A stretch of 64,000 bases of DNA from Rhizobium subbaraonis (lineage in GTDB: Bacteria; Pseudomonadota; Alphaproteobacteria; Rhizobiales; Rhizobiaceae): assembly GCF_900220975.1 (NCBI RefSeq), contig NZ_OBQD01000001.1, forward strand, positions 1-64,000. Direction: 5' to 3'. Position 1 is the stretch's first letter; the number at the start of each line of letters is the position of its first letter. This document shows, piece after piece, positions 26,561-36,186 of this stretch. Below the pieces are notes generated by a model that worked only from the letters and a program-made list of their open reading frames with translations, ran no database searches and had not been told where the DNA came from. Both the position numbers and the translations under genes were made by a program.

Positions 26561-28741
26561 ATGAACAGGTTTGGTACGGTCGCAATCTGGGCCATCGTCG
26601 CATTCTGCGTCATCAGCCTGATCACGCTCCCCATCAACATGCAGACGCAGCTCATCGCCAGCATCACGATCGTGGCGTTGATGGCGGTGATCAAGATCAT
26701 GAAGGGGGAAGGCATCTGGCGGCTGATCGCGCTTGCCTTCGGCACGGCGATCGTCCTTCGCTATGTCTACTGGCGCACGACGAGCACCCTGCCGCCGGTC
26801 AACCAGATCGAGAACTTCATTCCGGGCATCCTGCTGTACCTGGCCGAGATGTACAGCGTCGGCATGCTGGCGCTCAGCCTGTTCGTCGTTTCCATGCCGC
26901 TACCGCAGCGCACCGAGCGAAAAGGCGACCTGAAATATTTTCCGAAGGTCGACGTCTTCGTGCCGACCTACAACGAGGATGAGGCGCTGCTGGCGAACAC
27001 GTTGGCGGCCGCCAAGGCGCTCGACTACCCGCCGGATCGCCTGCAGGTCTGGCTGCTCGACGACGGCGGCACCGAGCAGAAGCGCAATTCGGTCAATGTT
27101 CTGGAGGCCCAGGCGGCGATCGCCCGGCACAATTCGCTGCGCCAGCTCTGCGAGGATCTCGGCGTGCGCTATCTGACACGCGCGAAGAACCTGCATGCCA
27201 AGGCGGGCAACCTGAACAACGGCCTCGATCATTCCGACGGCGAACTGGTCGCCGTGTTCGACGCCGACCATGCGCCGGCGCGCGACTTCCTTCTCGAGAC
27301 GGTCGGCTATTTCGAGGACGATCCCAAGCTCTTCCTGGTCCAGACGCCGCACTTCTTCCTCAATCCGGACCCGCTGGAACGCAATCTTCAGACGTTCGAA
27401 AAGATGCCGAGCGAGAACGAGATGTTCTACGGCATCATCCAGCGCGGGCTGGACAAGTGGAACGCCGCCTTCTTCTGCGGTTCCGCTGCCGTCCTCAGCC
27501 GCAAGGCGCTGAAGGAAACGGACGGGTTCAGCGGCGTCTCCATCACCGAGGACTGCGAAACCGCGATCGCGCTGCACTCGCTCGGCTGGAACAGCGTTTA
27601 TGTCGACAAGCCGCTGATTGCCGGCCTGCAGCCGGCGACGTTTGCGAGCTTCATCGGCCAGCGCAGCCGGTGGGCGCAGGGGATGATCCAGATCCTGCGG
27701 TTCCGTTTCCCGCTGCTGAAGCGAGGGCTGAGCTTCCCGCAGCGCCTGTGCTACATGTCATCGACGATGTTCTGGTTCTTCCCGTTCCCGCGGACGATGT
27801 TCCTGATCGCGCCGCTGTTCTATCTCTTTTTCGACCTGCAGATCTTCACCGCATCCGGCGGCGAGTTCCTCGGCTACACGCTCGCCTACATGCTCGTGAA
27901 CATGATGATGCAGAATTACCTGTACGGTTCGTTCCGCTGGCCGTGGATTTCCGAACTCTACGAATATGTACAGAGCGTGCACCTGCTGCCGGCTGTCGTC
28001 TCCGCGATCATCAATCCGCGCAAGCCGACCTTCAAGGTAACGGCAAAGGACGAGTCGGTGCTCGTCAGCCGGCTGTCGGAGATCAGCCGGCCCTTCTTCG
28101 TCATCTTCGCCGTGCTTTTCGTGGCACTTCTCGTCAGCATCTACCGCTTCTACGCCGAACCCTACAAGGCGGACGTGACGGCAGTGGTCGGCGGCTGGAA
28201 CCTTCTGAACCTCATCATCGCCGGCTGCGCGCTCGGCGTCGTCTCCGAGCGCGGCGAGCGCTCGGCGAGCCGCCGGGTCCGGCTGAGCCGCCGCTGCGAA
28301 TTCGTCCTCGACGGTCGCAGCTACCCCGCGACGATCGAGAACGTTTCGGCAAACGGCGCGCGTGTGCAGGTGTTCGGGCTCGACCGGCAGATCATCGGCG
28401 AGGACATGGACGCGGCGATCCGCTTCAAGCCCTATAGCGGCGAGGAGCCGGAGGAACTGCCGGTGCTGGTGCGCAACTTCGAAGGGCAGGGGGAACTGAC
28501 CGCCGTCGGATGCCGTTTCACCCCGTGCGTGGCGCGCCATCACAGCCTCGTCGCCGACCTGATCTTCGCCAATTCGAACCAGTGGAGCGACTTCCAGATG
28601 GCTCGCCGCGGCAATCCCGGCATCTTCTTCGGAACGCTCTGGTTCCTGCGGCTTGCGCTGTTCCAGACGAGCCGCGGTCTCGTCTATCTCGTGCGCAGCA
28701 TGAAGCCCAAGGCGGGCGCCGCCAAGAGGGCCGCATCATGA
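26561..28741 (+). CDS. bcsA: cellulose synthase catalytic subunit BcsA (UDP-forming)
   Basis: The 726-residue membrane glycosyltransferase makes beta-1,4-glucan from UDP-glucose and passes it through the inner membrane. GT2 motifs are all present: PTYNED (135-140), DDGG (167-170), DAD (234-236), TED (329-331) and QRSRW (367-371). Membrane segments flank this domain. The C-terminal PilZ domain has the c-di-GMP-binding Arg-rich box (residues 571-578, RRVRLSRR) and NxSxxG (N594 to G599), so activity should depend on c-di-GMP. The start at 26561 has AAGGA six bases upstream; an in-frame ATG at 26534 lacks one. The stop overlaps bcsB as ATGA. Confidence 0.95.
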   Translation: MNRFGTVAIWAIVAFCVISLITLPINMQTQLIASITIVALMAVIKIMKGEGIWRLIALAFGTAIVLRYVYWRTTSTLPPVNQIENFIPGILLYLAEMYSVGMLALSLFVVSMPLPQRTERKGDLKYFPKVDVFVPTYNEDEALLANTLAAAKALDYPPDRLQVWLLDDGGTEQKRNSVNVLEAQAAIARHNSLRQLCEDLGVRYLTRAKNLHAKAGNLNNGLDHSDGELVAVFDADHAPARDFLLETVGYFEDDPKLFLVQTPHFFLNPDPLERNLQTFEKMPSENEMFYGIIQRGLDKWNAAFFCGSAAVLSRKALKETDGFSGVSITEDCETAIALHSLGWNSVYVDKPLIAGLQPATFASFIGQRSRWAQGMIQILRFRFPLLKRGLSFPQRLCYMSSTMFWFFPFPRTMFLIAPLFYLFFDLQIFTASGGEFLGYTLAYMLVNMMMQNYLYGSFRWPWISELYEYVQSVHLLPAVVSAIINPRKPTFKVTAKDESVLVSRLSEISRPFFVIFAVLFVALLVSIYRFYAEPYKADVTAVVGGWNLLNLIIAGCALGVVSERGERSASRRVRLSRRCEFVLDGRSYPATIENVSANGARVQVFGLDRQIIGEDMDAAIRFKPYSGEEPEELPVLVRNFEGQGELTAVGCRFTPCVARHHSLVADLIFANSNQWSDFQMARRGNPGIFFGTLWFLRLALFQTSRGLVYLVRSMKPKAGAAKRAAS

Positions 28742-31185
28742 GATCGCTGCTTGCCGCAACGCTGATCGCGTCCTGCGCTTTCGCGGGCACGCTCCATGCC
28801 CAGGTCACGCCCTTCGACATGAGCGGCGAACGGCCGGGCGAGCCGGAGAAACGCCCCCCGCCGGCCACAAGCCCGCCGCCCGTGCAGCCGCAGCCGGCGA
28901 CCCCTCCCGTGCCGCAGACGCCGCAGGCCGCGCAGCCCTCGCTCACGCCTCCGCAACCGGCGGCACCCGTACCCGCCACCGTCCCGGCCACGCCGGCGCA
29001 ACAGGCACCGGAGTCGACACCGGCAGGACAGCCTCCGGCAAGTCCGGCGACTGCCGGCAAGCGCCACTTCGTCGTGCCTTCCGATCGTCTCAATCTCGCC
29101 GGCGAATTCGCCAGCCGGGAATGGACGATCTACCTGACGCCCGAGCAGGCCGAGGCCGCCGTACGGCTGAATTTCGGCTACCGCAACAGCATTTATGTCG
29201 CCCCCGAAGCCTCGACGCTTTCGGTGGAGGTCAACGACACCCCAATCGGCGAGACAACGATCCGGTCGGCTGCCGGCGTGACCGAGAACAGCATCGAGCT
29301 TCCCTACGGCCTGATGCGTCCAGGCTCCAACAAGATCAGCTTCAGCGCTTCCCAGCGCCACCGCACCGATTGTACGGTCCAGTCCACCTACGAGCTGTGG
29401 ACCGACATCGTTCCCGAGCAGACCTATCTCGAATTCGATACGGCCAAGATGACGATGCCGCCGACGCTCGACGACATACGCGCCGTCGGCGTCAACGGGC
29501 AGGGGCAGACGCGTTTCAACATTGTCGTGCCCAAGCTGGATCAGTCCGCCTCGACCACGCCTCTGCTGCGCCTGTCGCAGGCGCTCGGCATGCTGGCTGC
29601 CATGCCGAACCAGGTCTTCGAATTCTCGACGACCCTGCCGACGCAGGTGTCGCCGGGCGAGCTGACGGTGGTTGTCGGCACTGCCGCCGAGCTGGAGGGC
29701 GTCCTTCCGAGGCTGCCGGACGGCGCCCTTTCAGGCGGCATCGCAGCCTTTGTCGAAAACCCGGCGACGGCAACGCAGCTCCTGGTACTGACCGGTCCGA
29801 GCTGGCCCGCGGTCGAGAGCATCGTCGAAAACATTCTCGCTCCCGTCGACCGCCCCGAAAGCGTCTCGCGTTCCGTGCTGATGACGCAGCGCTGGACGGG
29901 GATGAACACGCCGCTGCTGACCGGCAGCACCCGCATGCCGTTTTCGGCGCTCGGGCTGAAGTCGACGGAGTTCAACGGCCGGCGCTTCCGCACGGGTTTC
30001 AACGTCGGCATCCCCTCGGACTTCTTCGGCAATGCGTATGGCGAGGCGCGCATATTGCTGGATGCCGCCTACTCGAGCGACGTCCTGCCTGGCAGCCACA
30101 TCGATATCTACGTCAACGGCAGCATCGCCTCGACGGTGCCGATCACCAATTCCGGCGGCAGCGTGCTGCGACAGCTGCCGATCCGCTTCACCATGCGCCA
30201 TTTCCGCCCCGGGGCGAACCTGATCGAGCTTGAGGCCGTGCTGTTGACGCGCGCCGACCAGGTCTGCTCGCCCGGCTCGACGGCCAGCAAGGAGCCGCGC
30301 TTCGCGCTGTTTGATACCTCCGAATTCCGCCTTGGCGATTTTGCGCGCATCGCGCAGGTTCCAAACCTCGCCGCCGTTTCCGGCACCGGCTTTCCCTATG
30401 GCCGCGGCGAAAACGTCGACCTCTTCATCGATCGCATCGACAATCAGACGCTGTCTGCGACAGCCACGCTCCTGAGCCAGCTGGCCGTCGTGGCGGGGCG
30501 CCCGTTGCGGACGATACCCAAGGCGTCGGCGATCGCAACGGGCGAGGGCGACGCCATTTTCGTCGGCCAGATCTCGCAGATCCCGCCGCTTGCGCTCGCC
30601 CAGACCCATCTGTCCGAAGAGGCACCGAAGACCTGGGGCACCTCGGCCCAGAGTGCCCCCGGCAATCTCAATCAGGACATGCTGGATGAGTGGCGGCAGA
30701 AGACCAGCGCCATCTCACCCTTCGCCACCATCAGTGACTGGCTGGGCCGGAACTTCGACATCTCCCTGGGGTCGCTGCGGTTCGCTCCGGGCGACGAGCC
30801 GATGTTCCTGCCGCCGGAGACCGCGAATGTCGTTCTGAGCCAGGGCGTGGCCCCGTCTGGAAACGGCACGTGGCTCGTGCTGACGGCGCCGACCGGGGAG
30901 AAGCTGCAGCGCGGGGCGAACAGCCTGACGCAGCACAAGATATGGGAGCAACTCGACGGTTCGCTGACGCAATATGGCGTCGGCGATCCGCCGTTGGAGA
31001 CGCGTGCGGCCACGCAGGTATCCTTTCTGCCGACGCAGCCGTTCTCCATCTGGAACTTCCGGCTGATCGCGGCGAACTGGCTTTCGACGAACATTCTGTC
31101 GTTTGCGGTTCTCCTGGTCTGCTTCTCCGTGCTGCTGGGTCTCGCCACGTCGGCGCTTCTCAGCCGTTTCGGCAAGAATAGGTGA
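28738..31185 (+). CDS. bcsB: cellulose synthase periplasmic subunit BcsB
   Basis: The 815-residue protein has a signal peptide (MRSLLAATLIASCAFAGTLH), then about 70 residues that are extremely rich in Pro, Ala and Gln, then the BcsB body with alternating carbohydrate-binding and flavodoxin-like domains (VPSDRLNLAGEFASREWTIY marks its start). A single C-terminal membrane helix (ILSFAVLLVCFSVLLGLATS) anchors it beside BcsA, and the complex guides the glucan across the periplasm. The Pro-rich N-terminal linker is longer than in enterobacterial BcsB. The frame is open upstream inside bcsA, but the start at 28738 gives both the signal peptide and a 4-base ATGA overlap. Confidence 0.93.
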   Translation: MRSLLAATLIASCAFAGTLHAQVTPFDMSGERPGEPEKRPPPATSPPPVQPQPATPPVPQTPQAAQPSLTPPQPAAPVPATVPATPAQQAPESTPAGQPPASPATAGKRHFVVPSDRLNLAGEFASREWTIYLTPEQAEAAVRLNFGYRNSIYVAPEASTLSVEVNDTPIGETTIRSAAGVTENSIELPYGLMRPGSNKISFSASQRHRTDCTVQSTYELWTDIVPEQTYLEFDTAKMTMPPTLDDIRAVGVNGQGQTRFNIVVPKLDQSASTTPLLRLSQALGMLAAMPNQVFEFSTTLPTQVSPGELTVVVGTAAELEGVLPRLPDGALSGGIAAFVENPATATQLLVLTGPSWPAVESIVENILAPVDRPESVSRSVLMTQRWTGMNTPLLTGSTRMPFSALGLKSTEFNGRRFRTGFNVGIPSDFFGNAYGEARILLDAAYSSDVLPGSHIDIYVNGSIASTVPITNSGGSVLRQLPIRFTMRHFRPGANLIELEAVLLTRADQVCSPGSTASKEPRFALFDTSEFRLGDFARIAQVPNLAAVSGTGFPYGRGENVDLFIDRIDNQTLSATATLLSQLAVVAGRPLRTIPKASAIATGEGDAIFVGQISQIPPLALAQTHLSEEAPKTWGTSAQSAPGNLNQDMLDEWRQKTSAISPFATISDWLGRNFDISLGSLRFAPGDEPMFLPPETANVVLSQGVAPSGNGTWLVLTAPTGEKLQRGANSLTQHKIWEQLDGSLTQYGVGDPPLETRAATQVSFLPTQPFSIWNFRLIAANWLSTNILSFAVLLVCFSVLLGLATSALLSRFGKNR

Positions 31186-31449
31186 TCGATGAGGCAGAAC
31201 TGGCCGAATCATTTACCCTGCGTTTACCATGATCTGGCTTTCTCGACCCTGGGCTGCTTTTGGGTGGAATCACCCGACGGCCGTCCCGCAGCAGGATTGC
31301 ATCGGCGGTGCATGACGCCGGCTTGTTACCGGTAGCTTGCACGCCCCTGGGTTCTTTTCGGCCCGCGTGCAGTTCTTGCGGCGTATCGCCTCGAACGGAA
31401 TGACGTGCGTGATGTGTCATGCATGCCTGTGATGGAGACTGGCATCGCG

Positions 31450-33639
31450 ATGAGATCTGCAATCCTGGCTCTTGCATGCGTCGGAGCGGCGGCCGGCAGC
31501 GTCATCGGCGTGCTTAGGCCCGACGTCGACCTGTTCGGCGACACGATAGACATGCTCAACCAGACGTCCTCGGTGGAACAGGGAGTTCCCGGGATCGCAG
31601 CCGACCCGCGGACGAGCAGGGTGGTGGAGGCCCCCGTCGAGCTGGCGCAGGCGCCTGTGGCGACGCCTCCGGCGGGAACGCCGGCGGCGCCCGTCGAGGG
31701 ACAGAGCCCGGCAGCCGGCGGCGAAGCCGTTGTCGTCGATGAAAGTGCCCTTCGCTACTTTGCGAGCAAGGGCGACAAGGCGCGGCTGGAGGCCGAAATC
31801 GCCCGCCTGCGGGCGCTCTATCCGAGCTGGACGCCGCCGCGCGATCCGCTTGCGGTGCCGCAGAACGCCGACCAGGCGCTGGAGCGCATGTGGCAGCTGT
31901 ATTCGGAATCGCGCTATGCCGAGGTGCGCGCCGCGATCGCCGACCGCCAGGCGCGCGAGCCCGGTTGGACGCCTCCGGCCGATCTGCTCGAGCGGCTGGC
32001 GCTCGCCGAACGGCGCAGCGAGCTGGTCGCTGCCTCCGATGCGAAGAAGTTTGCCGACGTGGTGAGCCTTGCTGCGGACGCGCCGAGCCTGCTGACCTGC
32101 AGCGACGTCGATATCCTCTGGCGCGTGGCCGAAGCGTTCGCCGGCACCGATCGCAGGATCCGCGCCCGCGACGCCTATTCCTATATCCTGAAGAACTGCA
32201 CGAACCAGCCGGAGCGGATCGCCACGATCCAGAAGGCCGCGGCGCTGCTCGACTATGCCGACATGCAGGAACTGCTCGGAAACGAGAAGACGCTGGCCGA
32301 CGGCACCCGCGAGTTCGAGAGTATTCGCGATGATCTCGCCCGCCGCTTCGTGGCGGAAGGCGACGACGACGATAAGCTGGTGGTGGGGCTGCCCTATATC
32401 CAGCGGGTCGAGCGTCTCGTCGAGCGCGAGGGGCTTGCATCGGACGCGCTGCTGCTCGGCTGGTATGCGCTGCGCCGCGACGACATGCCGACCGCCGAAC
32501 GCTGGTTCCGCAAGGCACGCGACATCGAGGACACCGCATCGGCCTCGCAAGGGCTCGCGCTTGCGCTGATCGACCGCAAGGCGCCTCTCGAGGCGGAAGC
32601 GGTGATGTACCGCTGGTACGACACCTCCGACGAGACCAAGGCCACCTATCTTGCCGCCGTGGCCAATACGCTGGCGGTCGAACCGGTCGTCGTCATCGCC
32701 TCCGATATCCTGCAGCGGATGGCAACGGTGACCTTGAAGGAGCGCGATCCGGCAAGTGGCCAGCAGTTCGGCTGGTACGCGCTGGCTTTCGAGCAGCCGA
32801 AGACCGCGGAGCAATGGTTTCTTTCCGTGCTGAACTGGAAGCCCGACGACGAGCCGTCCGCCTACGGCCTTGCAGTCTCCCGGCTGCGAATGAAGGACAT
32901 GACGGGGCTTCAGGCCGTGCAGGCCCTGTGGAAGGGGCGTTCCGAGCGCATCGCGCGCGTCGGCGAGCCGGAGAAGAGGCCGACGGTGCCCGGTCTGGTC
33001 GAGCGGACGGTTTCGCCGGTCGTAGGAGCCGGGGCGGTCTCGGCGACCGCTGCCGACGAACCGCGCGTGGTCGCCTACGAGCGGCCGGTGGCGCGAAGCG
33101 AGAAGAGCGCGCGCCGTACGGTCGCCGGCTGCAAGTCCACCGTCGATCCGCAGACCCTGGCACCGGCTGCGGCATTGTCGCGCGGATGGTGCCTGATGGA
33201 GCTGAACCGGCCGCTGGAGGCGGCGGCGTCGTTCGGCGTCGGCCTGCGCGCCACCGCCGAGCACGTGCGGCGCGATGCGGCCTACGGACAGAGCCTCGCC
33301 TATATCCGCGCCGGCCTGCTGAAGGAGGCTGCCGTCGCTGCGACGAAGGCAAGGCAGCCGCGCGAACGGGCGGTGGAGCTCCAGTCGGCGATCCTTTCGG
33401 ATCGAGCCGTGGCGGCGTTCGATTCCGGCAGATACCGCGAAACGCTGCTGTTCCTCGACCAGCTCGCGCAGCTCCGCACGGAGCGTCAGGACCTGATGGT
33501 GCTGCGTGGCTATGCCTACAAGAGCCTGAACCGCACGGCCGACGCGCGGGCGATCTTCGAAGCCCTCGCAGCCACCGGCCAGCGGGACGCGGTTCGCGCG
33601 CTGGGCGACATGCGTGACCAGGGATCGCGGCCGCACTGA
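31450..33639 (+). CDS. TPR-repeat protein of the cellulose operon (BcsK-like)
   Basis: The 729-residue product has a short hydrophobic N-terminus (AILALACVGAAAGSVIG), a Pro/Ala-rich linker, then helical repeats of TPR/Sel1 character (for example ALERMWQLYSESRYAEVRAA, LLGWYALRRDDMPTAERWFR, GWYALAFEQPKTAEQWFLSV and the final AVAAFDSGRYRETLLFLDQL). Rhizobial bcs operons commonly end with such a TPR protein, called BcsK in one classification, and it has been proposed to stand in for the periplasmic scaffold part of BcsC. It lacks a BcsC-type outer-membrane barrel. Several starts are possible (GTG 31405, ATG 31423, 31432, 31450); the last fits the membrane segment best. Confidence 0.75.
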   Translation: MRSAILALACVGAAAGSVIGVLRPDVDLFGDTIDMLNQTSSVEQGVPGIAADPRTSRVVEAPVELAQAPVATPPAGTPAAPVEGQSPAAGGEAVVVDESALRYFASKGDKARLEAEIARLRALYPSWTPPRDPLAVPQNADQALERMWQLYSESRYAEVRAAIADRQAREPGWTPPADLLERLALAERRSELVAASDAKKFADVVSLAADAPSLLTCSDVDILWRVAEAFAGTDRRIRARDAYSYILKNCTNQPERIATIQKAAALLDYADMQELLGNEKTLADGTREFESIRDDLARRFVAEGDDDDKLVVGLPYIQRVERLVEREGLASDALLLGWYALRRDDMPTAERWFRKARDIEDTASASQGLALALIDRKAPLEAEAVMYRWYDTSDETKATYLAAVANTLAVEPVVVIASDILQRMATVTLKERDPASGQQFGWYALAFEQPKTAEQWFLSVLNWKPDDEPSAYGLAVSRLRMKDMTGLQAVQALWKGRSERIARVGEPEKRPTVPGLVERTVSPVVGAGAVSATAADEPRVVAYERPVARSEKSARRTVAGCKSTVDPQTLAPAAALSRGWCLMELNRPLEAAASFGVGLRATAEHVRRDAAYGQSLAYIRAGLLKEAAVAATKARQPRERAVELQSAILSDRAVAAFDSGRYRETLLFLDQLAQLRTERQDLMVLRGYAYKSLNRTADARAIFEALAATGQRDAVRALGDMRDQGSRPH

Positions 33640-34017
33640 CAAGGCCATGGAGGCACGATCATGCTGTTCCGTCCGAAGTGACGGGACGGCGCTGGCCGGC
33701 CGAGGGATGGTTGCCGCCGGCACGCATTTTCGTGGATGAATGCCGAAATGTGGCCGGCCGGCTGCAGCAGGACCATAGGAATGCCGGATTTCGGCTATGA
33801 TGGTCGCGCGGGTCGGAGCCCATTCCGCAAGCCGGGACAAGGCTTCGCGCATGTGCCGAGATGAAAAGGCGGGACGATGGCCGGATCGACGATCCGGCTC
33901 GCCGTTCCGGGTGGCCGGGCAAGGAACTGGGCACGACGCGTAGTCCGGGGTTGAGGCGAGCGACGCCAGCCTTTAGGAGAAGCGTCAGGGCTGAACTTGC
34001 CGAAGACGGGTGAAACT
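33640..34017. other. 378-base spacer without a recognised gene
   Basis: The spacer lies between the TPR gene and the J-domain gene, both rightward. No open frame with a plausible start and ribosome-binding site, no clear terminator, and no EcfG or FixK-type box was found. It must hold the promoter of the J-domain gene if that gene is not read through from bcs. Confidence 0.6.
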
Positions 34018-34605
34018 GTGATCGATCCCTATGACATTATCGGTGTCGCGCGCGATGCCAACACGGCCTCCATCAAGGCCGCCTATCGCCGCCGCGCCAA
34101 GACGGCCCATCCCGATTCCGGGGGCGACGTCGATACGTTCGCACGGCTGAAGGCGGCCTACGAGCTTCTGCTCGATCCCGTCCGCCGCAAGGTCTATGAC
34201 GACACGGGCTACGACCCGGAGCTGGCCGACACCAAGGACCTCAAGGGCCTGATGGTGCTCGAAAAGCTGATCAACGAGGTGATCCTCGACGAGCGCGAGC
34301 CGGGAAGTTTCGACCCGATCGCCGCCATCCGCCGCAAGCTCACCAACGAGATCGTCAACGCCCGTTTCCACATCATGGAAATGGAGCGTCACCGCGCGCG
34401 TATCCGCAACCATATGGATCGCGTCGGCAAGCGGCCCTCGACGGACGTGTTCGGCAGCATGCTGCGCGCCCGCAGCGAGGCGATTGCCGAGGCGATCGAG
34501 AAGGCGGAGGCGCAGATCAAGGATATCGAACAGGCCTACGGCATGCTCGACGGCTATTCCTACGATGTCGAAGTTGAGATCGAGACGCGCAACGCGGCCG
34601 AGTAG
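34018..34605 (+). CDS. J-domain (DnaJ-like) protein
   Basis: The 195-residue cytoplasmic protein begins with a J domain (DPYDIIGVARDANTASIKAA, the catalytic HPD in AHPDSGGD, then LLDPVRRKVYDDTG), which should stimulate an Hsp70 ATPase. The remainder (residues 75-195) is charged and helical, including EAIEKAEAQIKDIEQAYGML, and has no zinc finger or DnaJ C-terminal domain, so it is a specialised co-chaperone rather than DnaJ. The start is uncertain: GTG at 34018, two codons before the J domain, was preferred over TTG at 33997. It converges on spoVR. Confidence 0.8.
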   Translation: MIDPYDIIGVARDANTASIKAAYRRRAKTAHPDSGGDVDTFARLKAAYELLLDPVRRKVYDDTGYDPELADTKDLKGLMVLEKLINEVILDEREPGSFDPIAAIRRKLTNEIVNARFHIMEMERHRARIRNHMDRVGKRPSTDVFGSMLRARSEAIAEAIEKAEAQIKDIEQAYGMLDGYSYDVEVEIETRNAAE

Positions 34606-34634
34606 CCGCGCGTTCTCGTCTTCCAGAACACGCT

Positions 34635-36173
34635 CTACAGCATGTCTCCGTCGGTGGAGCACTCGTAGAGCGTCTCGCCGGTCTCGGCATCAACGCCCAC
34701 GAGGCTGACGTCGTAGCCCCAGAGATGACGGATATGGCGCAAGGTGGCGTCGCGGCTGGTCTCTTCCAGCTGCACGCCGTCCTTGACGTTGTGCCGCAGC
34801 CGCAATTGCCGGTCGCCCAGCAGATTCACGTCCACCACCTGGATGTCCTGCTGGTTCGCACCGATGTCGTAGCTGCGGGCCAGCGCGGCGCGGATCGTCT
34901 GGTAGCCGCGCTCGTTGTGGATGGAGGCGACCTCGAGGAAGTTGTCGCCGGCATTGTCCGTCAGCAGGAACAGCCGGAATTTGCGGATCAGCGCCGGGCT
35001 CAGAAATTGCAGGATGAACGATTCGTCGCGGTGGTTCGCCCAGGCGTCGAGCAGCGTGTCGCGCCAGTTGCCGTTCCCGGCGATGTCGGGAAACCAGTCG
35101 CGATCTTCCGCCGTGGGCGCCGTGCAGATCCGTTCGATGTCCTGCATCATCGCGAAACCGAGCGCATAGGGGTTCATGCCGTAGTAGCGCGGGTCGTCGA
35201 ATCCCGGCTGGAAGACCACGTTGGCATGGCTCTGCAGCACTTCCAGCATCGTGCCTTCGCTGACCTGGTCCTTCTCGAACATGCGGTTCATGATCGTGTA
35301 GTGGACGAAGGTGGCGCAGCCCTCGTTCATCACCTTCGTCTGCCGCTGGGGATAGAAGTACTGGGCGATGACGCGCACGATGCGCAGCAACTCGCGCTGC
35401 CACGGCTCGAGGATGAGGCTGGTCTTCTCGAGGAAGTAGAGCAGGTTTTCTTCCGGCAGGTTCAGCGCCTTCTTGCGCTCCGAGGCATCCCGCTCGGCTT
35501 CCTCCCGGTCTCTGGTGGACGGTGGGAGAGTTCGCCAGAGGTCGTTGAAGGTCTGCTCCTCGTATTCCAGCCGCTCGCGTGCCCGCTCGCGTTCCTTTTC
35601 CGACGACAGCCGCGGCGGGCGGCGATAGCGGAAGACGCCCTGGTCCATGATCGCATGCGCCGAATCCAGGATCGCCTCGACGGCAGAGGTGCCGTGCCGC
35701 TCCTCGCACTTGGCGATGTATTTCTTGGCGAATTCCATGTAGCTCAGGATCGCGCTGGCGTCGGTCCACTGCCGGAACAGATAGTTGTTCTTGAAAAAAT
35801 GGTTGTGGCCGAAGGCGGCATGGGCGGTGACCAGCGCCTGCATCGCCATCGTGTTTTCCTCCATCAGGTAGACGATGCAGGGATTGGAGTTGATGACGAG
35901 CTCATAGGCGAGCCCGCGCCGGCCCTTGCGGTAGAGATGGTCCTCGAAGACGAAGCGCTTGCCGAACGACCAGTGCTGGTACATCAGCGGCATGCCGACG
36001 GACGAATAGGCGTCCAGCATCTGCTCGGACGAGATGATTTCCATCTGGTTCGGATAGATGTCGAGCTTCAGTTCGCCGAGCGCGATCTCCTCGATCGCGT
36101 CGTAGGTGCGCGACAGCGTCGCAAAGTTCCAGTCGGATCCGTCGAACAGCAGCTTTCCGGCGCTCTTCGTCAT
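34635..36173 (-). CDS. spoVR: SpoVR family protein
   Basis: The 512-residue protein matches the SpoVR/YcgB family, for example AHAAFGHNHFFKNNYLFRQW, VMNEGCATFVHYTIMNRMFE and NPYALGFAMMQDIERIC; the His and Glu residues in these stretches suggest a metal site. Biochemical function is unknown in any organism. Outside spore formers it nearly always lies with prkA and yeaH, as here, 13 bases after yeaH in one minus-strand operon. Length is the family norm. Confidence 0.93.
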   Translation of the reverse strand: MTKSAGKLLFDGSDWNFATLSRTYDAIEEIALGELKLDIYPNQMEIISSEQMLDAYSSVGMPLMYQHWSFGKRFVFEDHLYRKGRRGLAYELVINSNPCIVYLMEENTMAMQALVTAHAAFGHNHFFKNNYLFRQWTDASAILSYMEFAKKYIAKCEERHGTSAVEAILDSAHAIMDQGVFRYRRPPRLSSEKERERARERLEYEEQTFNDLWRTLPPSTRDREEAERDASERKKALNLPEENLLYFLEKTSLILEPWQRELLRIVRVIAQYFYPQRQTKVMNEGCATFVHYTIMNRMFEKDQVSEGTMLEVLQSHANVVFQPGFDDPRYYGMNPYALGFAMMQDIERICTAPTAEDRDWFPDIAGNGNWRDTLLDAWANHRDESFILQFLSPALIRKFRLFLLTDNAGDNFLEVASIHNERGYQTIRAALARSYDIGANQQDIQVVDVNLLGDRQLRLRHNVKDGVQLEETSRDATLRHIRHLWGYDVSLVGVDAETGETLYECSTDGDML

Positions 36174-36186
36174 GGCGGCTCCCTAT

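Noticed and set aside
31417-33852. 811-codon frame opposite the TPR gene
   Set aside because: Antisense shadow; the plus-strand product shows clear helical repeats.
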